This document shows, piece by piece, positions 56,705-64,000 of a DNA stretch of 64,000 nt (position 1 is its first letter; the number at the start of each line of letters is the position of its first letter). The notes below the pieces were generated by a model. The model was not told where the DNA came from and did no database searches. It saw nothing but the letters and a program-made list of their open reading frames with translations. The translations under genes and the position numbers were made by a program. The stretch covers positions 19,902,001 through 19,966,000 of the forward strand of contig OY292279.1 of NCBI GenBank assembly GCA_958496175.1, in the 5' to 3' direction. The DNA is from Sisyra terminalis (Eukaryota; Arthropoda; Insecta; Neuroptera; Sisyridae).

Positions 56705-59700
56705 ATATTTTTGGTAAGTAAAAATTCCAAAATATTTTGATTCGATGCTTCATATGTTTTATTTGTAATCAACTTTACCTAAAATGACATAAAAATGTAT
56801 ATATTAATTATAATTTTAATGGTTCCATCTCAGATTACATATAGGAACTTAGTTTTGTTTACGCCAAAGTATATTTACACCTTTCAGTGTGTGTATATGA
56901 ATAATATATACCATAAATTAAGAGTATTCAATAATATGATAAAAAATAAACTAAGAAAATCTTTAGTCAAATTTTACACAAGATCTTGAACCAAAGTTAG
57001 TCCAAATATTATTCCAGTTTAAAGAACGTTTAAAAGCAATACATATATAACAAATCTTCTTAATTATATTGAAGTTCAAAAAAGTTAATCTCCTTAGTAT
57101 TTATAATAAACATTGTATCAATGTTTATAGTTCGTAACAATATAAATTTGATATTTTTTATTTCTTTCAAAGGTAAATGTTTGTTATGAACACAAAGTTT
57201 GGTTTAACATATTCTTCGTTTTCTAATCTCAAATAGCAGTTTAGTTTAAAAAGTTGCCTTCCGAGATTACGTGAACAAAAAGAAGTCACGAGTCACGAAT
57301 ATTATAATATAATAAAAGTTGTTTTTTTTTGTATGAAAAATATTTCCTCAGTCTACATTAAAGAAAATAAAAATGTCACGGCTGTATAAAAAATCGGCAT
57401 TAGTATTCCAGAAAGCGCTTGAAGCATAGAAAAAATGAGGCATACCTTCGGCATAAAAAGAAAAGTCTGCAACATAGAAAAGCATTACTGGAAGCAGCGT
57501 AGGAAGCGACGAGAAAAATTCAACTTTAATCTGTTTTTTCGAGGTTTAATTTAGAAAAAGAAAAGCTTTTTCGCTATGAATAGTTGTACCTAGCATTTAG
57601 CCGTTTGCCTTGTGTGGGAACTGCAGAAGTGTATGATACAACAATATGACATTAGGAAAGTTTCCGTATATAGAACCAACCATTCCAGAGAAAAGAGAAA
57701 ATCGTTACAAGTGAAATACGAGCAAGTTTTAAACGAGCCGTAGCTTTAAACAGTGTACGGAAGAAACGGAGTCTTTTTGGTACATTTTGTGTGCATTTTT
57801 CCCTTTTTTTTATTGATATTATTTTCTTCTAGGCGGTGAATAGGTAAGAAAATGAAGCAAAATACAAAAGCACGGTTTCGGTTCTGCTTTCTTCATTCTG
57901 TTTTCGTCATTCGATGCTATTACGAACCGCTCGGCATCACATTACAACCTTCAAATATAGATTCCAAGCAGGGAAAGTATGGGGCAAAAAGGAAAGTTCG
58001 GAAAATGTTGAGTGTATTTTAACATATCTTGTAATGTTTAGTGGAGGTCGCTTTGTGATATTTGTGGTATGCTGGTTGTGATTGCGGTTTGGTTCATGCT
58101 TGATGAAAATTACAATTTTTTTCTTCTTTTGGTACAAAATCCCGTCAACGATAAATTAAAATAAGAAATTTATGAAAAGTAATCTCATGAACAACAAAAT
58201 ATCGTCATCTCATACAAATATACAATCACATTCCCGAGAGAAATTTTCGTTCGAGAATATTAAAATTGATTTTCTTGGCATCCTCTCGTTTTTCTCAAAA
58301 CGCTGAAAAATTCAAATGTAATCAATTTTTAAATTTAAATTTTAAACTTTGATTACAAATCGGATTCTTCAACAACCAATAAATCATTTGCAATCGGCTA
58401 CAATAAAAATAAATCATGTCCAACCAAAAAAAAAAAAAAAGAATCAAATAAAAATAACGTTAAACCTAAAAAAGCAATTGCTCACGTTAAAATAATATTT
58501 TATATCCATAAAGAGCTTTTCCTGTTCTCCATGCAAGCTTTTCCCTATCAATAAATAAGTTTCAATAACTAAAAATTTTAAGCTGGAGGATATCAAGAAC
58601 TTAATGAAGTATTGGTTTTCAAAGCTTATAGAATCGGAAGCGATTGGTTATTGCTATCGATAATACTATTCAACCGTACTGAAATGGAGCCAGTAAATGG
58701 GTGAGGACATGAAGGGTCAAATCCTACTTGATTTCATCCCCTACCTCTCATAGAATTTGATCTAGATTTTGCTATTACGTTAGAGAATTTTCAGAAAGTA
58801 TTAATTCGCTAAGTACAAAACAATGAATAAATATAAAATTGTAATTTTTAAATACAGAAAGTTTTGTAAGATTAAAACACAAGTTTTAAGCTATTATCCT
58901 TTGCAAGGGAAAAGATTTAAAAAGGCGCTGCACTTATGCCTACATACATAAGAGGATTTCTCGATAATCTAAACATAATAAAATACATTTGAATTGATTT
59001 TGGTTGTTGCTCTTTTACATGTAAAGAACTTAATACTTATATTTTTAAAGGCTATGGAATTTTATATATTAAACAGCTACTTACTAGCTGTTAATTTTTA
59101 CCTTTACTTGGTAAAATTCAATTAATAATACAAAAAATAATCGTTGAATTCAAAATGTCTAAAACGAGCTCCTATTGGCCTGACATTAAAATGACGTCAC
59201 ATTACAGAAACTTCAAAATTCCATGGACGTTTTCCTATGACAAATGTACTTAAATACAAAAGGAAAGGTTTATTAAATCGTTTAAACATTATGTTAATGA
59301 TTTAAATCATTTACAACTTGTACCGCCTTCATTCCTTAGGAAAAAATATACAGTAATTTTTAGGGTTTGAAAAGTTTAAAATGGTTTTTCATGGCGCAAA
59401 ATTGTAAAAAAATGTTAAACATTTTGTAAATCATTACTTTTTCAATACGCGTACTATGACGTCACAGAAGATACATAAACACACTTATCATTTTTGGGTT
59501 CTCATTTGCTCATTAATATCAAAACTTTTTTTTCTGTCAAAACACAAGTTTTTCATAACTAAAAATTGGAGTTTCCACATATTAATAATGTTCTTTAAAG
59601 ATTAAAAAAAAAATAAAAAAAATAGTTATATACTATTGCTCATTTAAAATTTAAGTTACGGTATTAAACAAGTTTACTTATCTATTGATTTACAAAAAGA

Positions 59701-60745
59701 TCTATACGAAAATAAAACCAGTTGAAAAAGATACAGCAAAGAAAATGTAATTATTACATTTAATAGAACTATTTCGGGTGAACGAAATCAAAGATATATA
59801 CAAAATACAATATGTCTCACAAAATATAAATATTTTAAGTTTTACCTTTTCCATAGACCTTATCACATACACGGTCAAAAACTATCGATTAATATCGGGA
59901 GATCCGATATTTTTCGATCACACAAAATGAGGCTATTATTTATGGTCACTAAATTAGTAATAGTAATTAGTAATTTTCCCGTGTTTCCCCAAGCCTTACA
60001 AGTTGTTCGTATACACTGTACTACATGTTACTATAAAAACTTTTTCGTTATTTAATGAGATGGATTAAAAATCCAATATTTCGGTGATATAAATTAACAT
60101 GCGGTTATGTTTTTGAAAAATACGCTCTTTATCTTTTAATGTCAGTTCGCATTGTTACGCTTTAAACTTATTTATTTTTAAGGGTTCCTTGAATTTGTAT
60201 TTTAGGACATATAAGAAAAACAATTTATTTAAGTACACACGTTTAGTTATTTAATTCCTACACACTTATTAATTTATTTTACAAATTGACAATTAAAGTG
60301 ACGGTAGCCGATATCGATTAATTTTTCACTGTTAACTGTTTTCGAAGTCTTTAGTTACTTTCGAAAACTATTTTAGTTAACATTTCTACAAGTTTGTAAT
60401 GTTGTATTTGTCAAAGGTTTCTTTCTAGTCGACGAAGCAAGCATATAACTCTCTTTGAACTTCCAAGTATCCCAAGTATATTATATTATATATTTCTAAA
60501 TACATGGTATTATATATTTCTGCTATAAAAAATAAAAAACCCAAAATAGTTTCTCTGGTTTCTGTTCGTTCCTTCTGAATCCTATTTTTCAATTTATCAA
60601 AATATTTTTATAGAAACTATCAAAAGTTGAAAATACTGTATGGTTTTATGCGCTTCTCTTTTCTTTGCTGCAAATTGTTGTGTACTAGATCTTTCATATA
60701 TACTTAATATTTATGTACCAAGTAGTGGCCTATAAAAGATGATTT
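56705..60745. other. Spacer without recognisable gene; more balanced at 57.2-58.1 kb
   Basis: No repeat family or domain was recognised across about 4 kb. Short frames at 56795-56989 and 57937-58137 are unsupported. A poly-A run lies at about 58428-58440. Confidence 0.45.
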
Positions 60746-60758
60746 TCATTCTGTCCTC

Positions 60759-61526
60759 TGGTTACGTTTACTCTGAGGAAGAACTCTTGGGGACCCATTA
60801 AAATAAACGAGCACTGTATCTCAAATGATGTCTCCGTGAGATATCTAGGTTTTCACCTGGATCGATGCCTCAACTGGAAAACCCACATTAACAAGAAGGT
60901 TGCTCAGACTACAGCACTGCACCGTAGGATCGCCTGGATGACAGGCAAAAAGTCTCCGTTAAGTCTGTCATCCAAGGTAATGCTGTACAAGGCAGTGCTC
61001 AGACCAACATGGGCATATGGGGTCCAACTCTGGAACGTGGCAAAGTCCAGCAACATTGAAATGATCAGAAGATGCCAAAGTAAAATCCTTCGGTCATTTC
61101 TTGGAGCTGGTCGATATATCAGGAATGACATCATTCAGCGGGACCTAAACGTTGAGGATGTCATTCAGTTCATTAAGGAGCTCACAATTCGATACGTAAA
61201 AAGGGTGGAAGAACACCCAAACAAGTTGGCCTTGGGAACACTAAATGAACCCCCCCACAAAAGACTAAAAAAAGGGCACGTTAATGTTTTCTTGTAATTT
61301 TAAGAATGTTAATCAATTTTTATCAAGCCGTTGTATGGTTTTAGATTTTATGTTTTTTTATTTTTTTTCTTGTATATAGTTGTTAAGATTTTTGCCACCA
61401 TTGTTCCCTCATGACGATGGTCAGAGGAATGTAAATATTTTCTAATTTTGTCAAGTCAGACTAATGTAGGCTAGGGACCCTACGGGTTCAATTCCTACCA
61501 AATAAATTAAAAAGTTAAAAAAAAAA
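60759..61526 (+). mobile_element. 5'-truncated Jockey-clade LINE insertion, 768 bp
   Basis: The insertion begins inside the reverse-transcriptase reading frame, continues through the stop at 61297, a ~210-bp 3' UTR and an A-rich end (AAATTAAAAAGTTAAAAAAAAAA). It is bracketed by an exact 9-bp direct repeat TCTGTCCTC at 60750-60758 and 61527-61535. This is the classical signature of target-primed reverse transcription with 5' truncation. The perfect duplication, intact frame and preserved tail indicate a young insertion compared with its neighbours. Confidence 0.9.
60761..61297 (+). pseudogene. C-terminal part of a Jockey-type LINE reverse transcriptase (ORF2 fragment)
   Basis: The frame is open from the truncation point (VTFTLRKNS) to the stop, about 178 codons. 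The first 25 codons or so lie upstream of any start codon. Landmarks known from Jockey/BS-type ORF2 proteins occur in order: YLGFHLDRCLNWKTHI, KVMLYKAVLRPTWAYGVQLW, QSKILRSFLGA and IIQRDLNVEDV. These belong to the region after the catalytic palm; the YADD box itself and the endonuclease domain are absent. Codon use is visibly richer in G+C than the window. It lacks a promoter and catalytic residues, so no function is expected. Confidence 0.9.
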
Positions 61527-61535
61527 TCTGTCCTC

Positions 61536-62435
61536 AATATAAATATTTTTTTCACAATTTATTGAAATTTCATTTACTAAAGTACCGTTTAAAAAAAATT
61601 TAATCATTAATTAATAATATTACAACATCAATAAGTCAATAAGTCAATAATTATCAACCACTGAACTGAATAATTGATTAGTCTTTTTTTCTTTTTTTTA
61701 GAATATTACAATTGACCTAAAAATAACAAAACCAAGCACAATAATTTAAATTATATTCAACCAAATTAAATTTCAAATAAAAATATCAAAGGTATAACAT
61801 AATGAATTATCATTTTCCCAAAAGAATAATTATGAGTAACAAAAAGGTATTAACACCTCAAACCAACCCTTATAAATAATAAAATATGCAGCTCATTTGT
61901 TTCCGCCAACATAAAATAAATTGGTACGGTTTTAGAGAGTAAAATTTTAAAAAATGGAAATTAATTTCTTACTTTTTAATTATTGATGTTATAGCGGATA
62001 ACTTACAGATTTTTTCCATAATATGAAATGGCAATTGGATGTAATTTCGATTTTTACTTAAAATTATAACAGCAAAAAAGCCTTTTTAAATTAAAGTGGA
62101 AAACTAAGAATTAAGAATTGGGATTTATTTTAATTATTTACAATGGATTATTACCAAAAATAGACAATTTATCAAAAATAGTCCCTAATAATATTTCCTA
62201 ATCTACGATTCCCAAACGTTTTATCCATAAAGTAAATCGTTTTATTGAATAATGGTCCAACTTGCTTTTTAACAAATAAAAATATAAAAACCAGCATTGA
62301 AATGCTGGCTTCTGCCCAGTGTTAAATTTATAATTAATATTACTGCTTTTCAAATAACTTCCAGATGGCAATTATGGTGTTTCAATGATCTAAAGGATTT
62401 GTAAAAAATTACATGCTTCGTAGACTCCTTTTTGT
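61536..62435. other. A+T-rich spacer, nothing recognised
   Basis: Simple A+T-rich DNA with repeated TCAATAAGTCAATAA near 61630. No repeat family or coding evidence. Confidence 0.5.
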
Positions 62436-62439
62436 AGTA

Positions 62440-63334
62440 GGTGTACCGGAAAAGAATGTCGTTTTTTCAATATACAATTAAAACACAAAATTTTGTTAAA
62501 ACTATTAATCTTAAAACAATCATATAATCGACCTCAATAGTATCAACGTTTTGACATCTAGTGTGCAAATTTTTAATGTCATATTAGTAAAAATTAATTG
62601 ATTAGCAAGGAAAATATCAAAAACATACATTTTGAACATCACTTAAGCTTTCAATGTTTTTACCCCTTAGTGAATGTGGTAACAATTGAAATAAATAAAA
62701 ATCCGATGAAATAACTTTGGATGATAATAGTGGGTACGACAATATCACCGTTCCCTTAATTAATTAGTTTTTCCAGGACTTTTCTTCTACAGAAGGGTCT
62801 TGAATTACCATATTGCAGCATAAAATTTTATCGGTTAACAGTTTTTGGACACTTTTGGGTATTTGGCCGATCGACTAAAATTAATTAGGATTATTTGACA
62901 GCTCTTCGATTTTCTGGGGTTTATTTGGCACCATTTCTTCCCATAACTTTTTATTGGCTAAATTTTTTGTCATATTTCGTTGGTATCAGTTGGAGAAATA
63001 GAAATTATCGAATTTGAACTTAAAAATAGTCATTTTGCATTAATGAACTTCAAATGCACTTAGATAAGTAATAATTTTTTTTTTTGTAACAACTTTGCGT
63101 CGCTATCCTGTTAATCTCGATGAGCATATAATACCGAATTTATACTCTTTCGGGTTTTTGGTCCTAACATTTCAATATAGATTTCGGAATAAAAAATATT
63201 TTGTAATTTTTACTAAGTTGATAAATTATTCAAATCATAAAATATCTTTAGTGCCACTTTGAAATAACTTATAAGCAAATAAATGACAATTGAATGATTA
63301 TTGGTTTAAAAACGACATTCTTTTCTGGTACACC
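62440..63334. mobile_element. Mariner-like MITE, 895 bp, complete
   Basis: It begins GGTGTACCGGAAAAGAATG and ends CATTCTTTTCTGGTACACC, an inverted repeat of about 28 bp with one mismatch noted. TA lies immediately outside each end (62438-62439 and 63335-63336), the Tc1/mariner target duplication. AGGTGTAC-type ends are common in mariner elements. Three copies in the window (13720, 55850, 62440) share the interior, and this is the only one with both ends. No intact transposase frame exists. Confidence 0.85.
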
Positions 63335-63339
63335 TAATA

Positions 63340-64000
63340 TCTCAATATTATGTGAATTTTCGTTTTGGACTACTATGTTATATTAGCTTTTTGTAGGTTG
63401 TAGACAGATGTTATGTGATTCTGTTATCGTTACTAACAATCTTTAAAGAATTGAAAAATAATTCCAAAATGCAAAATATAAAATTTATGCGTTTAATTAA
63501 GACGCAAATTCCATTAAAAAAAAGGAATAAAATTATTAAATTTCGATAGAGAAAAAGGTAAATTCATTCTTTAAAATGGCTCATACTATTTGGTTTTATC
63601 GGACATGTTAATTATACGAAATTGAATCAATTTGTTTCATTTACTTATTATCTAGATTTTCGATATTAGCATACAGAAACATGCACAAAGCGCTAGTTAA
63701 TTAGCTCTCAGAACAAGATCGAGGAAATATGAATGTGAGTTAGGAGGAAATGGGAACGGTTTTTATATGGACTATCCATGGTTAATACTTGTTTTTGTTC
63801 AGGGGGGACGAGGCACTTGATTCGAGTTTAATTGCATATTTTATTCGTCCCGAGGGAAATTATCAAGACTCGAGCATTACAGAAAAACGTATGCGGTAAA
63901 AACAATGAAACTAAGGAAAAAAGCTGTATGAAAATGCATCGATATTAACCTAATTTGCGTGAAACAATTTGCATGGGATGTGATGGATGGATTTTTCTAT
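63340..64000. other. Spacer to window end, nothing recognised
   Basis: From about 63.65 kb the sequence becomes more balanced in composition and appears single-copy. No frame or repeat was recognised. Confidence 0.45.

Overview
The window looks like nuclear, non-coding DNA of an arthropod, most likely an insect. It is very A+T-rich, long open frames are absent, and it is crowded with small decayed DNA transposons, a tRNA-derived SINE, a solo LTR and a Jockey-type LINE fragment. The insect order cannot be fixed from the sequence. No intact protein-coding gene, tRNA, rRNA, CRISPR array or bacterial-type operon was found. Almost all the short open frames are what chance gives in such DNA or fall inside repeats. 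The likeliest setting is a large intron or an intergenic region.

Layout. 1-3.3 kb: local tandem duplications, a foldback, and a MITE flanked by TTAA inside the second unit of a ~290-bp tandem repeat. 4.1-5.6 kb: a MITE with a perfect 9-bp target duplication, then a ~965-bp hAT-type element. 8.5-9.7 kb: hAT remnants, a solo LTR and a SINE. 11.2-15.7 kb: a composite hAT-like element, a possible BED-finger relic, a mariner-like relic, TTAA elements and a SINE. 18-24 kb: two hAT ends, a 610-bp foldback hAT MITE, degenerate repeats and a SINE. 25.8-28.9 kb: a hAT-like MITE, a possible Penelope-type motif and two SINEs. 30.8-36.9 kb: three inverted-repeat elements, a 396-bp tandem duplication and further element ends. 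37.7-46.7 kb: two copies of an unclassified ~850-bp repeat, another copy of the composite hAT-like element, and a ~1.07-kb element ending in TACAATAGGG. 48.2-50 kb: a dead IS630/Tc1/mariner-type transposase gene whose DNA-binding and catalytic parts are separated by a block of ~140-bp repeats arranged head to tail and then inverted. 50.6 kb: a small GC-richer island that could be an exon on the minus strand. 54.3-56.7 kb: the second 9-bp-TSD MITE, a hAT-like MITE with a SINE nested in it, and a mariner-like relic. 60.7-61.5 kb: a recent 5'-truncated Jockey-clade LINE with a 9-bp target duplication. 62.4-63.3 kb: the best preserved mariner-like MITE.

The sequence works as a record of insertions rather than as a set of cooperating genes. 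At least six terminal-repeat/target-site signatures coexist: TTAA, TA, 8-bp hAT type, 9-bp Mutator type, the LTR type and LINE target-primed. Nesting gives relative ages, for example a SINE inside a hAT-like MITE and a TTAA element inside a tandem duplication. All family assignments are by eye, and no identities were computed.
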